Shown here piece by piece: positions 1-6,293 of a DNA stretch of 9,826 bases. A program made the translations under genes and the position numbers. Origin of the DNA: JAGLQA01 sp023135565 (GTDB lineage: Bacteria; Acidobacteriota; Aminicenantia; UBA2199); NCBI GenBank assembly GCA_030639305.1, contig DAOWCY010000242.1, positions 1 to 9,826 on the forward strand. The letters run 5' to 3'. The notes beneath the pieces were generated by a model, which had not been told where the DNA came from, searched no databases, and was given only the letters and a program-made list of their open reading frames with translations. Within the stretch, counting starts at the first letter, position 1; each line of letters opens with the position of its first letter.

Positions 1-116
1 AACTTTTTCAAAAGCCCCACTGCGTGGGGAGGCGATAAGCCGCTTCGCGGCAGGGTCAGCGTGTGAGCGCTTTTGATTTTAAATTATAAAAAGTTTTGTT
101 CAAACTTTTTCAAAAG
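1..116. repeat. Structured intergenic repeat, left copy flanking the R-M cassette
   Basis: Seen directly: bases 26-116 match 2888-2978 with only four substitutions and no indels, and the first 45 bases are identical. The unit can fold into three stem-loops: ccccac/gtgggg (15-29), gccgc/gcggc (39-51), and an AT palindrome with arms aaaaagttt (88-96) and aaacttttt (102-110). The window opens inside what looks like the right arm of another AT palindrome, so more copies may lie to the left. The palindrome arm at 102-110 recurs from the start of the window with a period of 102 bp, so the units are tandem here. This is a REP/MITE-like dispersed repeat of unknown mobility. The AT palindrome could act as a weak terminator for the methyltransferase transcript, which reads leftward into it. 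Confidence 0.8.
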
Positions 117-160
117 CCCTACTGCGTGGGGAGCCTATAAGCCGCTTCGCAGCAAAAACC
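117..160. repeat. Partial degenerate second copy of the structured repeat
   Basis: This stretch aligns with 15-52 of the adjacent copy. The actgcgtgggga hairpin core and the ataagccgcttcgc segment are kept, with a few substitutions (ccct for cccc, agcct for aggcg, cagc for cggc). After about position 155 the similarity is lost, and non-repeat DNA leads into the methyltransferase stop codon at 184-186. It is the element immediately downstream of the R-M operon. Confidence 0.7.
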
Positions 161-183
161 GCGGTGACAGGATACCCGCAATT

Positions 184-1764
184 TTAAACGAAGCTCTTGA
201 ACAACTCACGCTGCACGGGAACTTGCCGCAGGGCCTGGGGAACAAAATCCAGCAATTCCCCGGCAGGGATATTGCCCAACTCTTTCGGCTCCAACTTGTA
301 TAACCCGCCGCCATACACCCGGCCTCCGGCAAGAAGCACTTCGGAACTTATTTTGTTCAACAATTGCCAGATTTTTTTCGCCAGACCTGGATCCCGCGAT
401 AATGCATTCGCCAAGAATGGTTTCGGGTACAACAAAAGATACACATTGGCTGCGGTGGCTTTCGAGTGATTCAAAATGAATCGAAAAGGCCGGTTCTTCT
501 TTAAATTACCGCGCCCCATATACGTGCAAATAAACGGCGAAGGCGGACGTTTTTCCTGCGAATACCAGGGCGCACGCCTACTGCATAAATACCTGCCCGA
601 AACGCTGGGTTTGCCGCTCTGCAAGTATTTCCATAATGTTGGATACTGCGCTGCCAACTGTTCCTCTGTTAGGGGGCAGTCCAAAAGGAACAATTGGGGA
701 GAAATATCCGGGTTGCCGCTGGCATCCGCCGGGATTTCGTCCGCCTGTAAATACCGTGGCCCGGGCAGTATCGGCCTGAAAAATTGCATGGGTAAGCCAT
801 TCCCGCTGATTTGTTCTTTTGAAAGAATAAAAAATTTGTTATCCCCTGTAGCCAGACCGCGCTTGACCGTAAAAAGGGAAGAGAGCGTTATCGTGGATGC
901 TGATTCTTTCGCTTCCCGAACCGGGAACCCGGTCCATTTGTCCTTATGGCGAAGTGTTTTGGCAGGTATCAACCGGGACTCCTTCGGCTCAGTTAGAGAA
1001 CCGCCGAAAGTGAATTCAATATCATATTCCGCCGCCGGTTTCTTTTTTCGGAACCAGACCAGCGCGGACGATACCAGGGCGTCCCGGAACTGCACTTCAT
1101 TTGGATCGAAACGGTGAATCCGCAGCAGCGTCACGCGGTTCAGCAGGTAGGACTTTAAAGCCCGCCCGTAATTGACGTCCATAAATTCAGATGGAATCAG
1201 CCAGCCCGCGGCGCCATCTTCTCTCATCCACTCATGAGCAAGTCCTACAAAATAACAATAAAGCCCGGCCAGGCCGTTGAATCGCACACCGCAGGTCTGT
1301 TCCGCTCTATCCTGTAAACGTGTTTTTTGACCGTTAATAATATGGTGGTGACGCACATAGGGTGGGTTACAAACCAGCAGGTTGTATTTCCCGGCTTCGT
1401 TCGCCGGTGGCTGCGCCCTGGTAAAATCTTCTATATGTATTTTTAGGGAAGTTTCACTCCATAAAGATTTTGCCGGTTCTCCATAAAACGAGTCTACCTC
1501 GTAACCTCCGGCTGCTTCGATTCGATCGGCCGCCGCAGTCTCACGGAGAGCAGAATAAAACGAACCGGTGCCTATGGCCGGGTCGAGAAAACGTACCGGT
1601 TCATCTTTAGGCAGTAGTTGAATACCATACTGCAGTATCTCCCGGGCCAGGGCGGTGGGCGTGGCAAATTGGCCTAGCCGGTTTCTTTCGGCCTGGGTTT
1701 TTTGCCGGTCTAATTTTTCCTGTAATGTTAGGCGCTGCTCTTCATTTACTTTTATACGTGTCAC
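184..1764 (-). CDS. Type II N6-adenine DNA methyltransferase (partner of XamI-family endonuclease)
   Basis: A 526-residue class I SAM-dependent DNA methyltransferase that should methylate adenine in the recognition site of the adjacent endonuclease, expected to be GTCGAC. Motifs are in gamma-class N6-adenine order: GQFATP (motif X, residues 31-36), DPAIGTGSF (motif I, SAM binding, 61-69) and the catalytic NPPY (motif IV, 133-136). The second half is the likely target-recognition region. It contains KRGLATGDNKFF (301-312) and the GGGLYKLEPKELGNIP segment (485-500), a form common in XhoI/PaeR7I/SalI-like methylases. The start is GTG at 1764-1762, chosen because GGGAG lies 8 bases upstream and the preceding gene stops one codon earlier. 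The gene is therefore translationally coupled to the endonuclease, and I see no promoter of its own. All key motifs are intact, so it is probably active. The exact target is inferred from the neighbour. Confidence 0.93.
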   Translation of the reverse strand: MTRIKVNEEQRLTLQEKLDRQKTQAERNRLGQFATPTALAREILQYGIQLLPKDEPVRFLDPAIGTGSFYSALRETAAADRIEAAGGYEVDSFYGEPAKSLWSETSLKIHIEDFTRAQPPANEAGKYNLLVCNPPYVRHHHIINGQKTRLQDRAEQTCGVRFNGLAGLYCYFVGLAHEWMREDGAAGWLIPSEFMDVNYGRALKSYLLNRVTLLRIHRFDPNEVQFRDALVSSALVWFRKKKPAAEYDIEFTFGGSLTEPKESRLIPAKTLRHKDKWTGFPVREAKESASTITLSSLFTVKRGLATGDNKFFILSKEQISGNGLPMQFFRPILPGPRYLQADEIPADASGNPDISPQLFLLDCPLTEEQLAAQYPTLWKYLQSGKPSVSGRYLCSRRAPWYSQEKRPPSPFICTYMGRGNLKKNRPFRFILNHSKATAANVYLLLYPKPFLANALSRDPGLAKKIWQLLNKISSEVLLAGGRVYGGGLYKLEPKELGNIPAGELLDFVPQALRQVPVQRELFKSFV

Positions 1765-1767
1765 GGC

Positions 1768-2727
1768 TCACACTCCCAACTGCTCTAAATCATCTATGCG
1801 GTGTTCCCACACCCAATCTATACCTTCGGCTGCTTCATATCCCAGGTAACCGCTGTCAAAATAACCACATAAAAAAAGATTAAAACTCACTCTTTCTCCA
1901 TAAGTTTTTTGCAGTTGGTTTATTTTCACAGCCTCTTCTTTGCGGCGTTTGTTTACATTGGCAAAATCACCTGCCGATTTCGCTTCGATAAAAATAGGAA
2001 AATCCCCTGTCCCGGCTGATTTGGGCATGATAATAACATCTATGGGAATGTTCACCTGCTTTATCCCACTTTCCAATTTTACCGGCACATTTGTGTGAAA
2101 ACTAAAAGTTCCGGCTGGCATAGCGTCAAATTTTATATCTCCCGGGGAAAGACAACCGTATCCACGGCTTTCGAGCCATGCTCTAATGGCGTCTAATTGG
2201 CGTTTTTCCTGGGCATTGCGAATAATCGGGTTGGCGACAGATCCGCATAATCTATCCGCTGCAATCGTAGCTGCTCGATAAACATCATCCTTTGCCGGTG
2301 GTTTTGAACCGGATAGCCAGACAAAAATATCCGGGTCCGCCATCTTTTCAATAATTTTCCCGATTTTATGAAGTCCGGCATCTAATTGTTCCCGGTTCAT
2401 ACGAACCGGCATCTTTTTTTCCTTTTCCATACGTTTAACAAGGTTAGCTGGAACGCCTGCTAAACCGATAAGGCGATCAACAGCAAGTGGAGGGCAGGTA
2501 GACATGCGTAGCGTCGGTAAAATACCGGGATGTTTTTTCAAAATATCAGGCTGGATATTTGTTAAGTTGTCTGTGATTTTTAATGTCTTTTCCACATTTT
2601 CGGTTGTTTGACTACGTGTTTTCCGAAACGCTTCCGGTGCGAAATTCATGAACCAATGGTTGTACATATCTACCGACAGGGCAATATCTTGTTTCCAACG
2701 ATCCGGTTTATCTCTGTTAACGGCCAT
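1768..2727 (-). CDS. XamI-family type II restriction endonuclease
   Basis: Recognised from the family's N-terminal pattern: DKPDRW, SVDMYNHWFMNFAPEAFR, TLKITDNLTNI, and LPTLRMSTCPPLAVDRLIGL. XamI-family enzymes (Pfam RE_XamI) cut GTCGAC; that specificity is family knowledge and not read from this sequence. Counting from the ATG at 2727 (319 residues), the PD-(D/E)XK nuclease core is visible: IPIDV with Asp230, then FIEAK with Glu248 and Lys250 after a strand. This is followed by the basic NVNKRRKEEAVKINQLQ helix, and the protein looks intact. An ATG five codons upstream (2742) is in frame, but it has no Shine-Dalgarno and would leave a leader of only about 7 bases. The ATG at 2727 has GAG six bases upstream and is preferred. 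The gene is first in a two-gene operon with the methylase, separated from it by the stop codon and one sense codon. Confidence 0.92.
   Translation of the reverse strand: MAVNRDKPDRWKQDIALSVDMYNHWFMNFAPEAFRKTRSQTTENVEKTLKITDNLTNIQPDILKKHPGILPTLRMSTCPPLAVDRLIGLAGVPANLVKRMEKEKKMPVRMNREQLDAGLHKIGKIIEKMADPDIFVWLSGSKPPAKDDVYRAATIAADRLCGSVANPIIRNAQEKRQLDAIRAWLESRGYGCLSPGDIKFDAMPAGTFSFHTNVPVKLESGIKQVNIPIDVIIMPKSAGTGDFPIFIEAKSAGDFANVNKRRKEEAVKINQLQKTYGERVSFNLFLCGYFDSGYLGYEAAEGIDWVWEHRIDDLEQLGV
1773..1777 (-). promoter_or_regulatory. Ribosome binding site of the methyltransferase inside the endonuclease gene
   Basis: GGGAG on the minus strand lies 8 bases before the GTG start and overlaps the last codons of the endonuclease. 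It supports the GTG start and means ribosomes finishing the endonuclease deliver initiation to the methylase. Confidence 0.7.
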
Positions 2728-2756
2728 TTTTTTCTCGATCATATTTTAGTTAGTAT

Positions 2757-2785
2757 ATTTTATATGAAATGGCTGCGCATTTCAA
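2757..2785 (-). promoter_or_regulatory. Sigma-A-like promoter of the R-M operon with overlapping inverted repeats
   Basis: On the minus strand TTGAAA (2785-2780) is followed after 17 bases by TAAAAT (2762-2757), each 5 of 6 to consensus. Transcription would start near 2750, giving a leader of about 22 bases to the ATG at 2727. Two short inverted repeats overlap it: gaaatg/catttc (2766-2771 and 2778-2783), largely in the spacer and running into the -35, and ttcaa/ttgaa (2781-2785 and 2789-2793) across the -35. They could be operator half-sites, but no controller gene is seen in the window. Confidence 0.55.
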
Positions 2786-2875
2786 CTTTTGAACGCTGTG
2801 AAATGAAATTTTTTATGTCAGCGGCGCTCGCCCTGCATTATAATCCAACGGGTTTTGGGCGAAGGACCTTCGCGG

Positions 2876-2982
2876 CCCCGTGCGCACGGGGAGGCGATAA
2901 GCCGCTTCGCGGCAGGGTCAGCGTGTGAGCGCCTTTGATTCTAAATAATTAAAAGTTTTGTTCAAACTTTTTCAAAAGTTTG
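2876..2982. repeat. Structured intergenic repeat, right copy flanking the R-M cassette
   Basis: Direct copy of the left repeat: 2888-2978 matches 26-116 at 87 of 91 positions. It starts with a perfect 16-bp palindrome (ccccgtgcgcacgggg, 2876-2891) where the left copy has an imperfect hairpin. The same gccgc/gcggc stem follows. Its end carries three alternating complementary arms: aaaagttt (2951-2958), aaactttt (2964-2971) and aaaagttt (2974-2981). The middle arm can pair with either neighbour. It lies downstream of the synthetase gene and may end that transcript. Confidence 0.8.
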
Positions 2983-2986
2983 GCCC

Positions 2987-3012
2987 CCGGCAGGGTCGCC
3001 GAAGGCTGAAAG
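2987..3012. repeat. Short repeat related to 6405-6430, next to the synthetase stop
   Basis: The segment cccggcaggg followed by gccg-aggct closely resembles 6405-6428 with a few changes. It follows the AT palindrome here, and comes further after the palindrome in the 6294 copy, so both seem to be parts of one modular repeat family. It sits just beyond the stop codon of the lysyl-tRNA synthetase. Confidence 0.5.
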
Positions 3013-3028
3013 CTGTACGGGGTTTATT

Positions 3029-5410
3029 TTAGCCGGCAGTAAGAAACGAAGTGACAACAACTTCTTTGCCGCTACCGCCATTTTTTCTTTTCAATTGGAC
3101 CTGGCCGATTTCCTGTGTGTTTTTAGGGTGGGTGCCGCTGAGTGGTTTGCTGATCTCACCACAGGTCCAGGTGCCCAGTTCAGGATATTTCGGATTGTGT
3201 TCTATTTTAATTTCTAAGTTTCTCGATAAAAATTGGTTAACCGATTTCTCGACTTCTTTTAGTTTTGCATCGGGCAGTCTACCTTGATGTTTATAGGTGC
3301 TTTTATCATGTTTCTCACTAACGGATGATCCCGCACCTTCGAGTTCGCCGAAGATTTTAAATAAGAAATATTCCATTATATAAGAAGCGGAATGTAATCT
3401 CATTATCTTATATCGTTTATCCCAATCGATACGACATTTTACTTTGTCGCCGCTTTTGAGGGCCGGTTCGTCCTGGAGAAGGTGGGCGATATCACCATCT
3501 CCGTATTGAGTGCCGATTACCGGCAAACCGTTTATTGTCCCGGAATCACCCACTTGTCCGCCGCCGGCAGGGTAAAAACAAGTTTGATTCAAACTGACTT
3601 TAGTTCCCTTCACCATGGTTATTTCAGCTTCAAATTCTTTTCTATAGGGATCGTCTTTGAAGAGTTTTTTGGTGGGCACTGTCCTTTTAGCTTGCAGTTC
3701 CGCCGCTTCTTTTTCATCCATGGATGTTTTAGCGGCTGCAGTTTCTTTTTTATCATCCTTGAGCACCATCTTATCCAGGATTTCTTTAAACCAGGATTTA
3801 AGTCCTTCTATCTCGATTGTTCTTTCGATTTTAATGATAGCTCTAAGCAGGATATTGGAAATGTAATCCTGGCCTAATATGGTAATAAAATTTCCCAGGC
3901 GGGGGCCGCGTTCCTGTTTCGTCAGTATTAAATAAAGCAGTTTGAAAAAAGCCCCCGGTTGAATATCATTGTTTTTCGAGATGGCGTAGATCATGTTATG
4001 AATTTCTTCCGCGGTTCTTTCAGCCAGCATTAAATAGTTCATTAGATCTTCTAAAGATTTTAATTCTTTCTTTTCAACGGCGGCATAGTCGAGACTCTTT
4101 TCGCCGGCAGCATGAACTTCTTTGTAAAAAGCAAAAGCTTTATCCAGCTCGCGGTCGATAATTTCATTTTCGATATTATCTCCTGTTTTTTCCGAACTTT
4201 CGACAGCTTGTTCGGCGTATTTCCTGATAATCGTTTTATCTTGAGTGCCTAAAGCGGCAATCAAATTTAAAAGTAGTGAGAAATCTATCCTGACAGGCTG
4301 CTGCTGCGGTGGATTAAAACGGGTAATAAAATAATATGTGTTTTTTTCGGTATCGTCTATTTCACCTGCTGTTTTCTGTCTATAGTATTCCTGTTCTATT
4401 TTAGAAATTTCTAATAAGTAACTGGGCAGGCGGTTTATAGATACTCTTTTAGCGCTTCTCGGTTTATTGAAGAAAAGGTAGTATAGGGATTCCAGGTTGC
4501 CGTATTTTAACCAGGTGGTGGGGTTTATGGCATCTCCTTTGGATTTCGAAATTTTCGTGCCGTCTTCATCTAAGAAAAGTTCGTAAAACATATGTTTCGG
4601 CGGCTGCCAATTAAATATATCGGTACAGATTTTATCGCTCACTTCCGCCGAAGTGATTAAGTCCTTGCCATAAATCTCATAGCGAATATTGAAAGCATGC
4701 CACCTGGCGGCCCAATCGATTTTCCAGGGCAGTTTCCCGCTGCCGTTCAGCGCCGACCTGGTAGAAATATTACCGCATCCTGCCGATGAATCGAACTGTT
4801 GATCGCAGGCATATTTAATTTCCGCTTTAGCGGGGTCTATATCGAGAATTCTCGTAGTATAGATATTCCCGCAGTTTTCGCAAATTATAAAGAATGGGAA
4901 CCAGGTTTTTTGAACTTCCGATGAGTAATTATGGGTTACGATATCGTTTGCTTTTTGGTAGTTTTTTAGAACCAGTTTGATCTCTTCGTTGAAGTTTCCC
5001 TTTTTATATTCTTCCGATGAGTATTTAAATTCGACTTTTGCCCCGGCGAGTTCTACCATCTCTACCAGCAAATTATTCATATGCATGGAATAAGAATCAT
5101 GACATCCGAAAGGGTCCGGGATTTGGGAAACCGGTTTGCCTAAATCTTTATTCAAAGCTGCCGGGAATCCCATCGGTACTTTTCTAAGTCCGTCCATATC
5201 GTCGGAAAAGGCGATAATTTTCGTAGAATAACCTAAATCTTCCAATGCGAGCTGCACAAACATCGTCCTGGCGATTTCGCCGAAAGTCCCGATGTGGGGC
5301 GGGCCGGAAGGACCGAAACCTGTTTCCAGGTTAATTACTTCGGGCAAGTCTTTGCCGAAAAAATCTATAATACCTTGTGCCTCTTCGTATGGCCAGGGTT
5401 TTTTGTTCAT
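3029..5410 (-). CDS. lysK: Class I lysyl-tRNA synthetase fused to a C-terminal AlaX-like tRNA-editing domain
   Basis: A 793-residue cytoplasmic protein. Residues 1 to about 545 are a class I LysRS of the kind also found in alphaproteobacteria, which joins lysine to tRNA-Lys using ATP. Visible marks are GPSGPPHIGTFGE (33-45, HIGH-like), FSDDMDGLRKVP (68-79), a likely zinc group (Cys177, Cys180, Cys202, Cys212), KISKSKGD (286-293, KMSKS-like), and a C-terminal GPRLGNFITILG (502-513). A charged linker (about 546-585) leads into an AlaX/tRNA_SAD domain: CFYPAGGGQVGDSGTI (611-626), RIDWDKRYKIMRLHSASY (660-677), a long helical hairpin, then SGTHPKNTQEIG (758-769). AlaX normally has HxxxH and CxxxH zinc motifs. 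Here the second His is Tyr677 and the Cys position before GTH seems lost, although Cys750 is nearby. The start has a strong AAAAGGAG site. The gene stands alone. Synthetase activity is very likely; editing activity is open. Confidence 0.92.
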   Translation of the reverse strand: MNKKPWPYEEAQGIIDFFGKDLPEVINLETGFGPSGPPHIGTFGEIARTMFVQLALEDLGYSTKIIAFSDDMDGLRKVPMGFPAALNKDLGKPVSQIPDPFGCHDSYSMHMNNLLVEMVELAGAKVEFKYSSEEYKKGNFNEEIKLVLKNYQKANDIVTHNYSSEVQKTWFPFFIICENCGNIYTTRILDIDPAKAEIKYACDQQFDSSAGCGNISTRSALNGSGKLPWKIDWAARWHAFNIRYEIYGKDLITSAEVSDKICTDIFNWQPPKHMFYELFLDEDGTKISKSKGDAINPTTWLKYGNLESLYYLFFNKPRSAKRVSINRLPSYLLEISKIEQEYYRQKTAGEIDDTEKNTYYFITRFNPPQQQPVRIDFSLLLNLIAALGTQDKTIIRKYAEQAVESSEKTGDNIENEIIDRELDKAFAFYKEVHAAGEKSLDYAAVEKKELKSLEDLMNYLMLAERTAEEIHNMIYAISKNNDIQPGAFFKLLYLILTKQERGPRLGNFITILGQDYISNILLRAIIKIERTIEIEGLKSWFKEILDKMVLKDDKKETAAAKTSMDEKEAAELQAKRTVPTKKLFKDDPYRKEFEAEITMVKGTKVSLNQTCFYPAGGGQVGDSGTINGLPVIGTQYGDGDIAHLLQDEPALKSGDKVKCRIDWDKRYKIMRLHSASYIMEYFLFKIFGELEGAGSSVSEKHDKSTYKHQGRLPDAKLKEVEKSVNQFLSRNLEIKIEHNPKYPELGTWTCGEISKPLSGTHPKNTQEIGQVQLKRKNGGSGKEVVVTSFLTAG

Positions 5411-5417
5411 GAAAGTT

Positions 5418-5425
5418 CTCCTTTT
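5418..5425 (-). promoter_or_regulatory. Strong Shine-Dalgarno site of the synthetase gene
   Basis: AAAAGGAG on the minus strand lies 7 bases before the ATG at 5410 and fixes that start. I found no T-box motif (no GGGTGGNACC-like sequence) in the roughly 200 bases upstream, so tRNA-responsive control is not evident. Confidence 0.75.
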
Positions 5426-5449
5426 ATTTCGATATATCCCGGGAAGAAC

Positions 5450-5463
5450 AACTAATAACTAAT
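5450..5463. repeat. Two tandem AACTAAT heptamers
   Basis: AACTAAT occurs twice head to tail upstream of the synthetase; the complement reads ATTAGTT. It resembles the four-unit heptamer run at 6239-6266. Short tandem heptamers of this kind occur between genes in several bacterial groups. Function is unknown. Confidence 0.5.
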
Positions 5464-5617
5464 GGCTCTACCTGATGTTAAAGAAGACAAAGTAACATAT
5501 TTTGTAGGAAATATCAAGAGGGCTAAAGAAAAAATCAAGAATGAGCCGTTCGCCTCACCACGTGGGGAGGAATTCCAGCCCGGTAGAGTTTGCGAATGCC
5601 CGTTTGCTGAAAGCTGA
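5462..5617 (+). CDS. Possible small ORF, 51 residues, unrecognised
   Basis: An ATG-to-TGA frame of 51 codons begins MALPDVKEDK and ends CPFAES. The first 28 residues are charged and lysine-rich (about 17-28 IKRAKEKIKNEP, likely helical) and the codon choice there looks plausible for coding. The last part is encoded by the repeat-like palindrome at 5553-5570, which argues that any original gene was interrupted or is a remnant. There is no clear Shine-Dalgarno; GGGAAGA is too far upstream. It diverges from the synthetase gene and overlaps its leader region on the opposite strand. It may be non-coding. Confidence 0.18.
   Translation: MALPDVKEDKVTYFVGNIKRAKEKIKNEPFASPRGEEFQPGRVCECPFAES
5553..5570. 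repeat. 18-bp near-palindrome, fragment related to the structured repeat
   Basis: The sequence from cctc to gagg around the CCACGTGG centre (5558-5565) pairs throughout except one position pair. Its cgtggggagg part matches the hairpin segment of the repeats at 15-31 and 2888-2893. This suggests a decayed fragment of the same family upstream of the synthetase gene. Confidence 0.4.
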
Positions 5618-6012
5618 ATGCTGCTCAAATGCCACCCAAATTCACCGCCTACATTAAAAAGGACTCTCTACTGTATTAGTTTTTTTCATTTTCAAAGTAT
5701 ACCACACCTTGTCCCGTGTGCCGCCGCTAATATCTATGTGCGTACACTGGCAAAAGAACATATTAAAACCCCATTTCTTTCATTAAAGATCAGACCTTTC
5801 GGTTCGATGAAAGAGATTTTCGTTTCTAATGTGGTTCCCAGGCCAGTCATAGGGTGCAGAAACCGTTCTCTTTTTGTAATGGACTTTTATATCCTGTCTT
5901 GACCCTTTAAAATCCATAGTTACATATAAAATTAGTCCTTTACGTGACAAACCGCTTCTTTCAATAAAAAAAACCATCATATACAAAAAAAAGAATTCCC
6001 TGTACTCCTTAA
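5618..6012. other. Gene-free AT-rich stretch
   Basis: Open frames here on both strands lack ribosome binding sites and recognisable protein patterns. There are homopolymer A and T runs (for example 5966-5973 and 5985-5992). No RNA gene, promoter or repeat could be supported. Confidence 0.5.
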
Positions 6013-6013
6013 A

Positions 6014-6146
6014 CCGGTATAACAAGAAGTTAATCCGGTATGCCACAAAGTTAAGTCGGTATATCATGAAGTTAAAACGGTATGAATCAAATTTTTGACT
6101 GTATGCTTTCATCTTTGTGCTGTATTGAATAATTTTATCCCGGTGT
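6014..6146. repeat. Degenerate tandem repeat array with exact 21-bp period
   Basis: CGGTAT-like hexamers begin at 6015, 6036, 6057, 6078, 6099, 6120 and 6141, every one exactly 21 bases after the last: cggtat, cggtat, cggtat, cggtat, ctgtat, ctgtat, cggtgt. The first three units also share (g/a)aagttaa at 6026, 6047 and 6068, followed by the next cggtat; later units have decayed. On the minus strand the unit would encode a heptapeptide close to YRxNFxx. The period equals two helical turns, so all copies face the same side of the DNA. This fits either a decaying intergenic minisatellite or an array of protein-binding sites. Confidence 0.75.
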
Positions 6147-6238
6147 GTATGTGAATTAAATAGTACTCTCGATTTTAATGGGAAATAGAGCGCAGCGCCG
6201 GGGAGTTAAAGAGACCCGGCCCTGACACCCGGAGTTGT

Positions 6239-6266
6239 ATGAGTTATGAATTATGAGTGATGAATG
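6239..6266. repeat. Four tandem heptamers, consensus ATGARTN
   Basis: Four consecutive 7-base units are seen: ATGAGTT, ATGAATT, ATGAGTG and ATGAATG. All fit ATGARTN without gaps. Being 7 bases long, they do not keep a reading frame. They precede the GC-rich repeat block at 6294 and resemble the heptamers at 5450. Confidence 0.65.
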
Positions 6267-6293
6267 AAGAGAGGTTCTCAGTTTAAGTTAAAC

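Noticed and set aside
476..1117. Long plus-strand open frame of 213 codons
   Set aside because: It lies entirely antisense to the methyltransferase, has no ribosome binding site and no recognisable protein pattern.
1800..1860. Perfect TTGACA on the minus strand near the end of the endonuclease gene, as a possible methylase promoter
   Set aside because: No acceptable -10 element lies 16-18 bases downstream; the nearest TATAGA is far too distant.
2608..2928. Plus-strand open frame crossing the R-M promoter and the right repeat
   Set aside because: It is antisense to the endonuclease start and its end is encoded by the structured repeat, so coding is implausible.
5411..5620. T-box riboswitch upstream of the lysyl-tRNA synthetase
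   Set aside because: Neither the T-box sequence nor a terminator/antiterminator pair is visible on the minus strand here.
5618..5902. Plus-strand open frame of 94 codons
   Set aside because: No ribosome binding site, irregular composition and no familiar motif in an otherwise gene-free stretch.
5783..6112. Minus-strand open frame of 109 codons with a YRxNFxx heptapeptide repeat
   Set aside because: The repeated peptide is just the translation of the 21-bp DNA array. There is no Shine-Dalgarno, and the remainder resembles no protein. Treated as a non-coding repeat.
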